A stretch of 64,000 bases of DNA from Nitrospirota bacterium (GTDB lineage Bacteria > Nitrospirota > Nitrospiria > Nitrospirales > UBA8639): the NCBI GenBank assembly GCA_027623995.1, contig JAQBUF010000003.1:1-64000 (forward strand), written 5' to 3'. The number at the start of each line of letters is the position of its first letter. Position 1 is the first letter of the stretch. Positions 1 to 9,985 of the stretch are shown in pieces. Position numbers and translations under genes: made by a program. The notes under the pieces are model-generated. The model did not search any database. It was not told the origin of the DNA and saw only the letters and a list, made by a program, of their open reading frames with translations.

Positions 1-80
1 ACGCTGTTGCTAAAAATCCAACAAACATTACAGAAATTAATATTATAGCACCCCAAGTATAACGCTTTGATTTAGGGCGG

Positions 81-527
81 TTATTTTGCGATGTATGGAC
101 TTGAGACATTAAAATTTCCAAAAATTAAGGTTGTTTCACTACAATACATTGTGGTTCTGCTTTGTAATGTATGGCGTGCCTCGTCAATAGTTGAAAATTG
201 ATAGTGTGCAATTAGATTGTGGTTTTTTACCACTTCATCAACCATAACCCTAGACGTTAACATTGCAATAAGCACGTCAGTTCCAGGAAATTCATCTCGC
301 AAACGCCAGAAGTCAGGCCTAAAACCTGCTTCTCGAGCCGGCAATAGCGAAGTGGTAGCCTCAAAGCTTTTAGGTCTACTGAAACTGATTATCAGGGCAA
401 CCAGAACCGCTAGGATACAAAGTCCACCAATTACATACCGCCGACTCCAAAGCACACGCCAGAAGTCTAGAAAACTAATTTCGTCTACCTCCGATGGTAG
501 AGAAGTTTTGGAAACTTTCTCGGACAT
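81..527 (-). pseudogene. Wzz/chain-length determinant-like protein, N-terminal part only
   Basis: N-terminal Wzz-like segment (ISFLDFWRVLWSRRYVIGGLCILAVLVALIISF...EATTSLLPA); ORF ends after 148 aa without the coiled-coil or C-terminal TM. Confidence 0.55.
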
Positions 528-617
528 TTAAGAACCCCTTAAGAATGCGACTACAATGAATTTCTACTGCGCTATTACCGTAATCGCAGGTAACAACAGC
601 TTAGTTTAGGAATCGAC

Positions 618-1877
618 CTATAATCTGCCTAAAATAATTTTCTCTTCAAAACCATCTCTCTGAGAAGATACGTGAATGGCAAAATACATCCCTATTAATA
701 GCCAAAAAAGATAGGACAGGGTGCCGACCAACATATTGTCAAATAGATTTCTAGTCACGACCCCAATAACCAGGAGAATAACACATAACCCCAGATTTCC
801 AGCAAAGGTGCCTCTTAATTTCTTGGCCCCATGATATGCGGTTTTAATAATCCGGAAAATTACAAGAGCGAATAAGGCAAACCCGATCAATCCCACTTCA
901 TAAACCATAGACAAAAGTACGTTATGCAAATGCTGTTCGGATATATCATTACCAGAACCATCCGTTCTTTTTTCATTGTTTTTTTGAAACGTATGATTTC
1001 CGTACCCATATCCCATGATTGGGTTAGCCAAAATTTGTTCAAAAGCTATTTGCCAAACACCCAATCGAAGATTTATAGAGCCAAGGTTGGCAAGATGATT
1101 ATGCTGGACAACACTTTTCTGATTCTCCTGGATCCAAAACCCACCGATCAGAATCAATCCGAAAATAAAAGGAACTATGCTCCACTTAAGGAATTTATTT
1201 CTTACACATATCAACCAGAGCCCGGTCAATTGGGCAAAAAATGCCAACCATGCTCCACGTTGATGAGCCAAAAGCAAGGCAAAAATAATTACAAACGAAA
1301 TACTTAGGTACAGCTTTGCCAACCGCCCCTCACTCTCCCGAAAAAGCAACCATGCAAACGGGACTCCTACCACAAGATAAGTAGAAAACCATTGCCCTGA
1401 CGCTGTCAGGGAATAAGCGTGACTACTTCTATCAAATAAACTGTCACCTCTCACCAAATGATCAACAATACCGACACCACTCCACAGGAAAACACCAAGT
1501 AAGAAGGCAAAAATAATTTGCCTGACATATTTTTCCTTTTTCACTACATTAACAACAAAATAGAACATGAGGATTTGCAAAACAGTTTTTCGCCATTCTC
1601 CAAAACTGTAGCTGGGATCAACTGCAAAATGGATCGTAATGAGTATCCAAGCAAGAAAAAAAAAGATTGGAAGATCTAAAGGAGTTCTAACAAGGTGGAA
1701 GTCACGATTTCTTACTTTTACACCAACCCAGAGAATCAAAAGCCCAACAAAAAAATACTCGATAATATGATTTAATTTGGCCACCATAATAAACATGGCA
1801 ATGGCCATAAGCCCATAGATAAAAACATTTTCCGGATCAATCCTTGATAAGTACTTTGCAATCCTAATTAGCTCCAA
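618..1877 (-). CDS. O-antigen ligase/polymerase family membrane protein (Wzy/WaaL-like)
   Basis: 419 aa, many TM segments, GYGYGNHTF...HLHN motif typical of O-antigen ligases. Confidence 0.85.
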   Translation of the reverse strand: MELIRIAKYLSRIDPENVFIYGLMAIAMFIMVAKLNHIIEYFFVGLLILWVGVKVRNRDFHLVRTPLDLPIFFFLAWILITIHFAVDPSYSFGEWRKTVLQILMFYFVVNVVKKEKYVRQIIFAFLLGVFLWSGVGIVDHLVRGDSLFDRSSHAYSLTASGQWFSTYLVVGVPFAWLLFRESEGRLAKLYLSISFVIIFALLLAHQRGAWLAFFAQLTGLWLICVRNKFLKWSIVPFIFGLILIGGFWIQENQKSVVQHNHLANLGSINLRLGVWQIAFEQILANPIMGYGYGNHTFQKNNEKRTDGSGNDISEQHLHNVLLSMVYEVGLIGFALFALVIFRIIKTAYHGAKKLRGTFAGNLGLCVILLVIGVVTRNLFDNMLVGTLSYLFWLLIGMYFAIHVSSQRDGFEEKIILGRL

Positions 1878-1919
1878 AGGGATAGTCTTTTCTGTTTATC
1901 TAAGGTAAAAAAATTGATT

Positions 1920-2893
1920 TCATAAGCCTCGAACAACCAAATCATGCAAATGGATCATCCCGATGACTTTTTGGTCGCTGGCCAATACTGGCAATAGCGA
2001 AATGGGCTTCTCACGTTTTTCCATTTTTTCTAGTGCTGAGAAGGCATTATCGTCATCGAACACAAAGTCCGGGTTGGGATTCATGATTTCGGGGATTGCA
2101 GCCGCGAATAAATCATCTCCGCGCTCTAACACTTTCCGAATATCAAAATCCGTGACAAGCCCAACTAAGTGACCTTCGTCATTAATTACGGAAACTGCCC
2201 CTGCACGCTTCCTAGTAATTTCAGAGAGCATCGTTTTTGGGTCTGCGGTCACATGAATCACAGGGTTGTCATTTCCTGACCGCATAATATCACCGACCGT
2301 CAGTAACAAGCGCTTACCAAGCTGCCACCAGGATGATTGACAGCAAACTCTTCCGGCTGAAAGTTGCGTAATTTCATGAGGGCCATCGCTAAGGCATCGC
2401 CCAGAACGAGGGCTGCAGTCGTACTCACCGTCGGGGCCATATTTAGCGGGCAGGCCTCTTCCTCTATAGGAGTATGCAAAACCAGGTCAGAATGCCTGGC
2501 CATCGTCGACTTCAGCTGTGCGGTAATAGAAATAACCTTCGCTCCTATCTTTTTGGCAACGGGGAGAATGGTATTTAGCTCCTCGCTTTCGCCAGACTTC
2601 CCAATAGCAAGCACGATATCATCTTTTTGGATAATGCCCACGTCACCATGCATGCCATCGGCACTATGTAAAAACATCGCCAGGGTGCCGGTTGAGACCA
2701 TGGTCGCCGCAATCTTTTGTGCAATAATCCCTGATTTTCCAACGCCGGTGACCACAACTTTCCCTTGGCAGGAAAAAATCAACCGTACCGCCTCTTCATA
2801 ATCCGGCCCTAAGTTTTTTTGAAGCCCTGCAATTGCACGAGCCTCTAATTCAAGAACACGCCGAATCTCTGCTAATACGTTGATGTCGCTCAC
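1920..2893 (-). pseudogene. kdsD: Arabinose-5-phosphate isomerase (SIS + two CBS domains), split by a 1-nt frameshift into ORFs 2300-2893 and 1920-2309
   Basis: SIS ORF ends ...NHPGGSLVSACY*; adding one G restores NHPGGSLGKRLLLTVGDIMRSG and continues into the CBS ORF. Confidence 0.85.
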
Positions 2894-3111
2894 CGCTTAC
2901 ATTTCCTCTGGTATATGTCTATCTTTAGAGCTAAGAGGGAAGAATTGCACCATATTCACCGTTCTGAGTCAATCCAAGACCGGAAAGATTGGGATCAGCA
3001 CCCCGCACCACATTCCGATTGCTATTCAATTCATTGCAAAAATTCGTATAATCACCCGTCCGACACTTTTTCCGCAACAGTTCCTCATGACCCAGGGAAC
3101 CACCCTGCTGC

Positions 3112-3918
3112 ATGAAAATTCTTCGTGTAGCTGCGCCATCTAATGGCGCCTCTGACACGCTTGGGAGGCAGCATGAGATGCTGCAGCTACAGGGAGAGGC
3201 TAATGTTCAATCAACATTAGAAAGGGTTACCCTGAAACCTCTACTGAAAAAAAATATCGCCCACATCTTTTCCCAGCTCGACTATCCTGCATTAGGAAAA
3301 ATTTATTGCGATGAGGGCGGAGAGGAATTTTGGCAAGACCGTCGAGGACCCTGCCAACAATTGGGAATGCGAATAGCCGCACACCTCGAACAGAATCTGC
3401 CCTCAAAGGGTCGCAGCCTCTACGTTGGAGCTGGAGTGGCGGAATTGCCGATGCTCATGGTCGAGACTGCCGATCTCAATCGATCGGTCGAACCGTACAA
3501 TCTTCGAAATGACGAGGTATTCATTCTCAATACGGCATGCACCGACCTGCCCCTCACCTTTCAGGCAACTAATGCTCTAGAAGCTCAAGGCCGATTCGAT
3601 CATATTTGGATGGTCAGCATCCTCAATGACCCGGAATGCTATCCTGAAGCATCCGCCCTATCTTACGGACGCGCGACACCAGCAACGTTCGACGCCGACG
3701 CATTCAAAAACGAGCAGCGTACCCTCCGAAACCTCCTCGACTCATGCCTCAGCAAACTCACCCTTCCAGGACTGGTCACAACCTCGGTTGAAGAAATTCC
3801 CTGGATCACGACGTGGTGCCTGGAAAAGGGCGTACCCTTTGCCATAGACAGGAAGACATTTCCCACGGCAATCGTGGGAGACCCTGTGTGCTTTATCAAA
3901 CTTGGACCGAACAGTTAA
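3112..3918 (+). CDS. Hypothetical protein (possibly methyltransferase-like); true start probably downstream of 3112
   Basis: 268 aa ORF; first ~26 aa are encoded by a dispersed repeat (3127-3190). Confidence 0.6.
   Translation: MKILRVAAPSNGASDTLGRQHEMLQLQGEANVQSTLERVTLKPLLKKNIAHIFSQLDYPALGKIYCDEGGEEFWQDRRGPCQQLGMRIAAHLEQNLPSKGRSLYVGAGVAELPMLMVETADLNRSVEPYNLRNDEVFILNTACTDLPLTFQATNALEAQGRFDHIWMVSILNDPECYPEASALSYGRATPATFDADAFKNEQRTLRNLLDSCLSKLTLPGLVTTSVEEIPWITTWCLEKGVPFAIDRKTFPTAIVGDPVCFIKLGPNS
3127..3190. repeat. Cloverleaf palindromic repeat, copy A
   Basis: GTAGCT|GCGCCAT-CTA-ATGGCGC|CTC..GAG|GCAGCAT-GAG-ATGCTGC|AGCTAC. Confidence 0.85.
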
Positions 3919-4628
3919 AACGTTCCTCGAGCCATTCTCTCACGCTGTATGGCAAACATTTGATGAATATCTTGCCCCTCAGAAATAAAACGCTGCCGCG
4001 CCGCATCAAATATTTCCTCAACTAACACCCAATCAGCGGGACTCAGGTAATATTGACGAAACACCTCCGCCATCCGAGCATCCCCCCATATCGAATGAAT
4101 TTTGGAGTAATCGACAAGAGCCTCTAAAGTTTGGGTCGTCCAACCCTGCTCATCAAACGAATCCTGAATCATGGCTCCCTGCTCCCCCCACCGTGCGAAA
4201 AGAGCCGAAGAAAGGTAATCATGAACTGCAGATTGCTGGTTCTTCATAAACACCGACTGAAATTGAATGAGTGATCGTATCAACTGATTCGCACGAGGGT
4301 CAGACTCTACAGGTAAGACTCCAGCCTCATTAAAGGTCCCAAGAATAGCCATCACCGCACCCACATGCCGAGCAGGTGCCCGCTTGGATTGAATCAACTG
4401 TCCTGAAGATGCTGAGACCAACCGCCAACGATTCCCCTCATTTGGGCTCTCAACCCCATCCACCACCTCAATCAACTGATCTAACGCAGACGCGCCCATT
4501 TCCGTATGTTCGGTTGGAGTAGGAGCCTCAATCATCCAGTGCCCCTGATCGAAGGCCGCCATGACTTGCTCTACGGGAAACGCAAAGAACAAGACCATGC
4601 CAAACCCCAATAGCCACATTGTTCTCAC
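3915..4628 (-). CDS. Hypothetical secreted protein
   Basis: 237 aa with N-terminal signal peptide (MWLLGFGMVLFFAFPVEQVMAA). Confidence 0.7.
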   Translation of the reverse strand: MRTMWLLGFGMVLFFAFPVEQVMAAFDQGHWMIEAPTPTEHTEMGASALDQLIEVVDGVESPNEGNRWRLVSASSGQLIQSKRAPARHVGAVMAILGTFNEAGVLPVESDPRANQLIRSLIQFQSVFMKNQQSAVHDYLSSALFARWGEQGAMIQDSFDEQGWTTQTLEALVDYSKIHSIWGDARMAEVFRQYYLSPADWVLVEEIFDAARQRFISEGQDIHQMFAIQRERMARGTF

Positions 4629-4662
4629 GAAATTTCCCCCTGCATTATCCTCTCCATTCTGT

Positions 4663-4781
4663 GTAGCTGCACGATCTCACCAGCCTCCGCCGTAGCAGCT
4701 TCGCGCAGGCAGGTCGTGCCTCTTTCCACGCATTATGGGCCACTGACGTCTTGAAGAGGCAGCATGAGATGCTGCAGCTAC
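4663..4781. repeat. Cloverleaf palindromic repeat, copy B (34-bp insertion in left hairpin)
   Basis: GTAGCTGCACGATCTCA ... TCGTGCCTCTT ... AAGAGGCAGCATGAGATGCTGCAGCTAC. Confidence 0.85.
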
Positions 4782-4853
4782 AGATAGGGAAGCAAGGGTC
4801 CAAAGACCAACTCTCCTTTTGAACTCTGATTTTGAAAAAGATTCTCGGTTTTC

Positions 4854-6452
4854 TTGAAAACGAAAAATCAACCTGACTATAATCCATTTGTCTCTTCACC
4901 TAATGTACCCACCTATGAGGCGAATGTGCTTGCAAAAGTTTTAAGTGCTGGCTTACTGGGTCTCGACGCGCACCTGATCGAAATAGAAGTCGACATTGGG
5001 GGAGGCCTTCCTCAATTCTCCATCGTCGGGCTTCCCGATGCAACCGTTCGAGAAAGCCGTGACCGCGTCCGCGCGGCCTTAAAAAATACCGGCTTTCGTT
5101 TTCCACCAAAAAAAATCACTGTAAACCTTGCCCCAGCCGGGATTAAAAAAGAAGGCTCAGGCCTCGATCTTGGCATTGCGATTGGAATCTTAGTCGCTGA
5201 GGAAATCCTCTCACAAGAATCGGTGGAGAACTATGTGTTTGTTGGGGAACTGTCCTTAGATGGACGCGTGAAACCCATCACCGGCGCGCTGTCTATCGGT
5301 ATGCTCTGCCAAGGCAAACAGCGATTGATTATTCCTGTGGACAATGGCCCTGAGGCCGCAGTACTAGAGCAAGCCGAAGTGTATGGCGTTCATACGCTTC
5401 CCGAAGTCCTGTCAATCTTAAATGGAGAACAACCGGCTTCCCCCGTGATCGTAGACCGAGCCGCACTCTTTCACACCCCATCAAAAATCGAAGAAGATTT
5501 TTCCGAAGTCCGTGGACAAACCCAAGCCAAGCGCGCCCTCGAAATCGCGGCAGCCGGCGGTCACAATGTGTTGCTCATCGGCCCACCAGGATCAGGGAAA
5601 ACCATGCTGGCACAACGACTCCCTGGTATTCTGCCACACCTCAATCAAGAAGAATCCATCGAAACCACGAGAGTGCATAGTGTCGCTGGACTCCTCCCTA
5701 ATGGTGGAGCCTTAATCACCACTCGCCCGTTTCGCGCCCCACACCACAACATTTCGGAAGCAGGCCTCATTGGCGGCGGCACCATTCCCAAACCGGGCGA
5801 GGTCTCACTGGCCCACCACGGCGTACTCTTTCTCGATGAAGTGCTGGAGTTCAAACGGGCGGTCCTCGATAACCTCCGCCAGCCACTGGAAGAAGGTGCC
5901 GTCACCATTACGCGAGTCAATGCGTCCCTTCGCTATCCGGCCCAAATCATGCTCATCACCGCCATGAATCCCTGCCCCTGCGGGTACTACGGTGACCGCA
6001 CCAGGGAATGCCTCTGCTCCCCACAACAAATTCGACGGTATCGAGGACGGCTCTCGGGTCCCCTGCTTGATCGACTCGATATCCATCTTGATGTTCCAGC
6101 CGTCGTGGTGTCAGAAATGACTCAGGAGGTACCGGCGGAATCGTCCCTCACTATTCGTGAACGAGTGGCCAAGGCCCGCGCTCATCAAACCACACGATTG
6201 CGCGCTGAGGGGCTCTTCACCAATTCTCAACTCAAGCCCAGGCACCTTAAAAAATATTGCCAGATTGACGCCCAAGGAAAAAAATTACTCGAACAAGCGG
6301 TTGATCGCCTTGGTCTTTCGGCACGTGGGTATGGACGAATTCTCCGCGTTGCACGAACCATTGCAGATTTGGCAGACTCAGAGCGTTTGGACACATCACA
6401 TCTCGCTGAGGCGATACAGTATCGGAGCATGGATCGTGTCCTTCCACTATAA
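4854..6452 (+). CDS. comM: YifB/ComM family Mg chelatase-like AAA ATPase (start possibly GTG near 4925)
   Basis: GPPGSGKTMLAQRLPGILP Walker A, FRAPHHNISEAGLIGGG, MNPCPCGYYGD motifs. Confidence 0.9.
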   Translation: MKTKNQPDYNPFVSSPNVPTYEANVLAKVLSAGLLGLDAHLIEIEVDIGGGLPQFSIVGLPDATVRESRDRVRAALKNTGFRFPPKKITVNLAPAGIKKEGSGLDLGIAIGILVAEEILSQESVENYVFVGELSLDGRVKPITGALSIGMLCQGKQRLIIPVDNGPEAAVLEQAEVYGVHTLPEVLSILNGEQPASPVIVDRAALFHTPSKIEEDFSEVRGQTQAKRALEIAAAGGHNVLLIGPPGSGKTMLAQRLPGILPHLNQEESIETTRVHSVAGLLPNGGALITTRPFRAPHHNISEAGLIGGGTIPKPGEVSLAHHGVLFLDEVLEFKRAVLDNLRQPLEEGAVTITRVNASLRYPAQIMLITAMNPCPCGYYGDRTRECLCSPQQIRRYRGRLSGPLLDRLDIHLDVPAVVVSEMTQEVPAESSLTIRERVAKARAHQTTRLRAEGLFTNSQLKPRHLKKYCQIDAQGKKLLEQAVDRLGLSARGYGRILRVARTIADLADSERLDTSHLAEAIQYRSMDRVLPL

Positions 6453-6524
6453 ATTGGACAAGGGCGAAATTCGAACCCAACGAACCTGGTCCAGACCAAG
6501 TTTCTAGATCAGAGGCGCTCCCCC

Positions 6525-6743
6525 ATGAGTTCACTGAAAATTTTCACGTGGTGGTTTATGCTCGGGTCCCTCATGGCCGCCTCAGTCATTCTGCTCCAAG
6601 GCGGTATCCGCGACATCATGATGGCAGGAGAATCTCTCTGGGATGTCAAACTCGTAGAATTGATTACCCCCATTTTAGGTGGCGGACTCTTGGGCGGGTG
6701 TATTGCCCTCATTTTAAATCGCATTCGTAAACCAGATTCATAA
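6525..6743 (+). CDS. Small hypothetical membrane protein
   Basis: 72 aa with two hydrophobic segments. Confidence 0.5.
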   Translation: MSSLKIFTWWFMLGSLMAASVILLQGGIRDIMMAGESLWDVKLVELITPILGGGLLGGCIALILNRIRKPDS

Positions 6744-6924
6744 GGGTATCTCTAAAAACCAGGATTTTTTTGTGAGGGCAAGAAAGCCGCGCGCGGAAAA
6801 CCGAAGTGTATGGGCGATACATGAGGGCGCACGGCGCGAAGAGCGCCAAGTTTGTGCGCGCCGAAGGCTGTGAGCACGAGACTGACGCAAACCTCACGGA
6901 AAAGGACGGTTTTTAGAGGTGCCC
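6744..6924. repeat. MITE-like structured repeat, copy 1
   Basis: Ends GGGTATCTCTAAAAACC / GGTTTTTAGAGGTGCCC (inverted, 2 mismatches); second copy at 16193-16373. Confidence 0.8.
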
Positions 6925-6945
6925 ATAACAAGGGGTAAGAAAGAG

Positions 6946-7371
6946 ATGGATATTCAAGTCGGACAACATGTGTATCGCAATACAGACGGGACAATGGAAA
7001 TTGAGGGCGCATTGCAAATTGAAATTGCATTGCGAGGAGATACGGCCACCCCTCTACTCAATTTTGCACTCTTCGATGGCGCTGGAAAAATGCCCGCCAA
7101 GCTCATGAAGAACCACTTTGATATCAACGAAGCCAGTGCCTATTTGATAACCAAAAGCTCAAACGGCGTCACGTTAACCCATCCCGCCTCAGGGACCAAC
7201 GTGCTCACACTTGAGGTGACACCAGAAAAAAGAGTCGTCATTTCCCAGGGAAAGTTTTTTACCCTCAAAGGACATACACTCGAAATCACACCTAAAGAAT
7301 GGAAAATTGAAAAAACAACTGTGGGTGAAGGTGAAACAGATATGAAAGGAAAAGCTGCATGCCTGGGATGA
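6946..7371 (+). CDS. Hypothetical protein
   Basis: ORF 6919-7371, ATG at 6946 (MDIQVGQHVYRNTDGTMEIEG...). Confidence 0.6.
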   Translation: MDIQVGQHVYRNTDGTMEIEGALQIEIALRGDTATPLLNFALFDGAGKMPAKLMKNHFDINEASAYLITKSSNGVTLTHPASGTNVLTLEVTPEKRVVISQGKFFTLKGHTLEITPKEWKIEKTTVGEGETDMKGKAACLG

Positions 7372-7374
7372 ATT

Positions 7375-7502
7375 CGTGAAGCGTGATGAGTGAAGCGTAA
7401 TGAGTTAAGTATTACAATATGAAGAAACGTTCTTTTTGCTCGTTCACCCATTACTTTCCCCATATCGGATTACGCATTACGCTTTACGGATCACGCATAA
7501 CG
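7375..7502. repeat. Inverted array of degenerate GCGTRATGCGT-type units
   Basis: cgtgaagcgtgatgagtgaagcgtaatgag ... ggattacgcattacgctttacggatcacgcataacg. Confidence 0.7.
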
Positions 7503-7516
7503 ACAACACCCTCCGA

Positions 7517-7723
7517 TCAAATTTCCGCAACCGGGGCACTTCGCGACCCCTCACAAATCGAACACATCTGACTCGGCGTCCCATCGCTCACTCGCGCAGG
7601 CCCCAAGGCCGATTTCGGATCTAACGCCACCACGTCTGGCCCTTGATGGGTCCACAATCTTCCACAGGTGGGACAACAGAACCACATCGTATATCCTGGC
7701 CAATCTCGATCTCGTGTTCCCAT
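7517..7723 (-). CDS. Small putative zinc-ribbon protein
   Basis: 68 aa with two CxxC pairs (CPTC, CSIC). Confidence 0.45.
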   Translation of the reverse strand: MGTRDRDWPGYTMWFCCPTCGRLWTHQGPDVVALDPKSALGPARVSDGTPSQMCSICEGSRSAPVAEI

Positions 7724-7843
7724 AATTTTACCGCGATTTCAATTAACTTCAGTTTTCTCTGCTACTGGAAAAATTAATAGCGAAAAATCGGACCAGTTGC
7801 AATTTTGGTGGAGGCGATACCTCTTGAGAGCTTTCTTTCTTGT

Positions 7844-7985
7844 GTAGCTGCACGATCTCACCAGCCCGCCGTAGCGGCTTCGCGCAGGCAGGTCGTGCCT
7901 CTTCCCGTGCATCATGGGCCACTGACGTATGGAAGAAGCAGCATCCCTTCGACCGGGGCTCAGGACAGGAAGATGCTGCAGCTAC
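7844..7985. repeat. Cloverleaf palindromic repeat, copy C (insertions in both left and right hairpins)
   Basis: Same frame as copy B; right hairpin GCAGCAT-[cccttcgaccggggctcaggacagga]-AGATGCTGC. Confidence 0.8.
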
Positions 7986-8253
7986 AGGAAAGACTTGACG
8001 ACACAATGCGGTCGAAAGGGGAGAAGTGAGGCCATGGTCCGGGGGAACCCGTTAGAGCATAACCAAGCAAGGGGCTCATCTCACTCCACCAAAATTGCGA
8101 TTGATCCGAAAAATCGAAGCACGAATGTCGAAATCCGAAACCCATGAAATTGACCAAATTGAAACTTCGAATTTCGAGTTTATGGAATCAATTTGCATTG
8201 ACTATGACTCAAAAAGGTGGCTCTATGGTTAAAACTACCCCAAACCCCTCAGA

Positions 8254-8490
8254 TTACGCATCCACCTCAAACACGGCTCGAACCTTAGACTCCAAGGCAC
8301 CGAGCCATTCTTCAAATGGCACATCCGCATCCACGATAATTTCCAACTTCCCATTATCTAATTTACGAACCACCCCCGGCGACTCCGCGCCTAAGGGGAT
8401 TTCTACCCATTCGCGATTGATTTCTAGCTCATCCGTCAATTCCAATATTTGATTAATTTGTTGAAACGACACAGCATCCGACATAGTCAT
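8254..8490 (-). CDS. Hypothetical protein
   Basis: 78 aa acidic compact ORF in an intergenic position. Confidence 0.6.
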   Translation of the reverse strand: MTMSDAVSFQQINQILELTDELEINREWVEIPLGAESPGVVRKLDNGKLEIIVDADVPFEEWLGALESKVRAVFEVDA

Positions 8491-8634
8491 AATCCTTTAC
8501 AAAGCACTGATGTGAAGGGAGAGGAATTCTAGGAACACGTGACTGGCTGTGTCAATGGGAACAGCATAAGAGAATCTATGAAATTGCCTAAACACAATTG
8601 CCGCAAATCCTGACCAAGAAACCACTAATATTTC

Positions 8635-9663
8635 TTACACGGTAAGGACCGAACCAAGGACATGGGCGGCTTTTTCAATGTCAGCCCCATCAACATCCAA
8701 ATGCGTCACGGCACGAAACATCCGCTCGCCCATGGCATTCAACAACACCCCGGATTCCTTAAACGCTTGCAATAATTCGGCCGTCGAATGTTCGCTCCGA
8801 ACCACTTCAAACACGACAATATTCGTGTCCACACGATCGGGGTCGACAAACACCGTGGGAATTTGTTGTAGGTGCAACGCCAGATTCTTGGCATTGTCGT
8901 GATCTTCTTTGAGCCGTGAGATATTGTGCTCCAACGCATAGAGCCCCGCCGCCGCAAGAATCCCGGCCTGCCGCATCCCCCCACCAAACATTTTTCGCAA
9001 CCGACGCAGCTTGTCGATGTTATCTTGAGTAGACACAATCATCGACCCGACTGGCGCGCCCAAGCCCTTCGACAAACAAAAGCATACCGTATCAAAGTGA
9101 GAGGCATATTCCGCCGCCGAAATGCCAGAAGCCACTACCGCATTGAATAATCGCGCACCATCCAAATGCAGAGCGAGCCCATTTTCGCGAGCCCACGACG
9201 TGAGGCCTTTGATCGTCTCAAGAGGATAGACCGTACCACCGCCCACGTTATGAGTTTGCTCAAGACAGAGGAGCGTGGTCGGAGGATTATGCACATCCTT
9301 CGGTCGCAAAGCGGCCTGAACTGGCTTGAGGGAAAGAAGCCCTCGATCCCCAGACACACAACTCAACTGCACTTGAGATAACGCCGAGGCCGACCCACCT
9401 TCGTATCGAATAAGGTGCGAAGAACTTTCGACAATGACTTCATCCCCGGGACGCGTATGAAGCCGAATCGATAATTGATTGGCCATCACCCCCGTTGGGA
9501 CAAATAACGCCGCTTCCTTGCCAAGCAACTGCGCTGCCGTGGTCTGCAAGCGATTCACCGTGGGATCTTCGCCATAGACATCATCGCCGACCTCAGCCCT
9601 CGCCATGGCTTCTCGCATGGCCTGGGACGGTTGCGTCACGGTATCGCTACGGAGATCAATCAT
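8635..9663 (-). CDS. ltaE: Low-specificity L-threonine aldolase
   Basis: [42 protein letters not shown] 8635-9708, ATG at 9663. Confidence 0.9.
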   Translation of the reverse strand: MIDLRSDTVTQPSQAMREAMARAEVGDDVYGEDPTVNRLQTTAAQLLGKEAALFVPTGVMANQLSIRLHTRPGDEVIVESSSHLIRYEGGSASALSQVQLSCVSGDRGLLSLKPVQAALRPKDVHNPPTTLLCLEQTHNVGGGTVYPLETIKGLTSWARENGLALHLDGARLFNAVVASGISAAEYASHFDTVCFCLSKGLGAPVGSMIVSTQDNIDKLRRLRKMFGGGMRQAGILAAAGLYALEHNISRLKEDHDNAKNLALHLQQIPTVFVDPDRVDTNIVVFEVVRSEHSTAELLQAFKESGVLLNAMGERMFRAVTHLDVDGADIEKAAHVLGSVLTV

Positions 9664-9849
9664 GGAACGTTCCTCAAGGTTCAGAAAATGAAAACTGGTC
9701 CTCGTCAATATTCTACGGTAAGGTCAAGAGGGAGGACAACACAGTCTGGACACGGTACAATGCCAACTCAATTAAACCACGTAGGCCTGTGCTCGAACTA
9801 CCGAATCAAGAGATCATGTCCCCCACCATAACATCGCCTTCTATCTCCC

Positions 9850-9905
9850 GTAGCTGTGCCATCTCATGGCGCCTAACCCGAGGCAGCATGAGATGCTGCG
9901 GCTAC
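9850..9905. repeat. Cloverleaf palindromic repeat, copy D
   Basis: GTAGCT|GTGCCAT-CTC-ATGGCGC|CTAACCCGAG|GCAGCAT-GAG-ATGCTGC|GGCTAC. Confidence 0.85.
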
Positions 9906-9985
9906 AAAAATAATGAAAGTATCGTGGTTTTTTCTACGAGCCCTGCACACAATTTCCAGCGTATACCCACATAGCAAGGATCACC

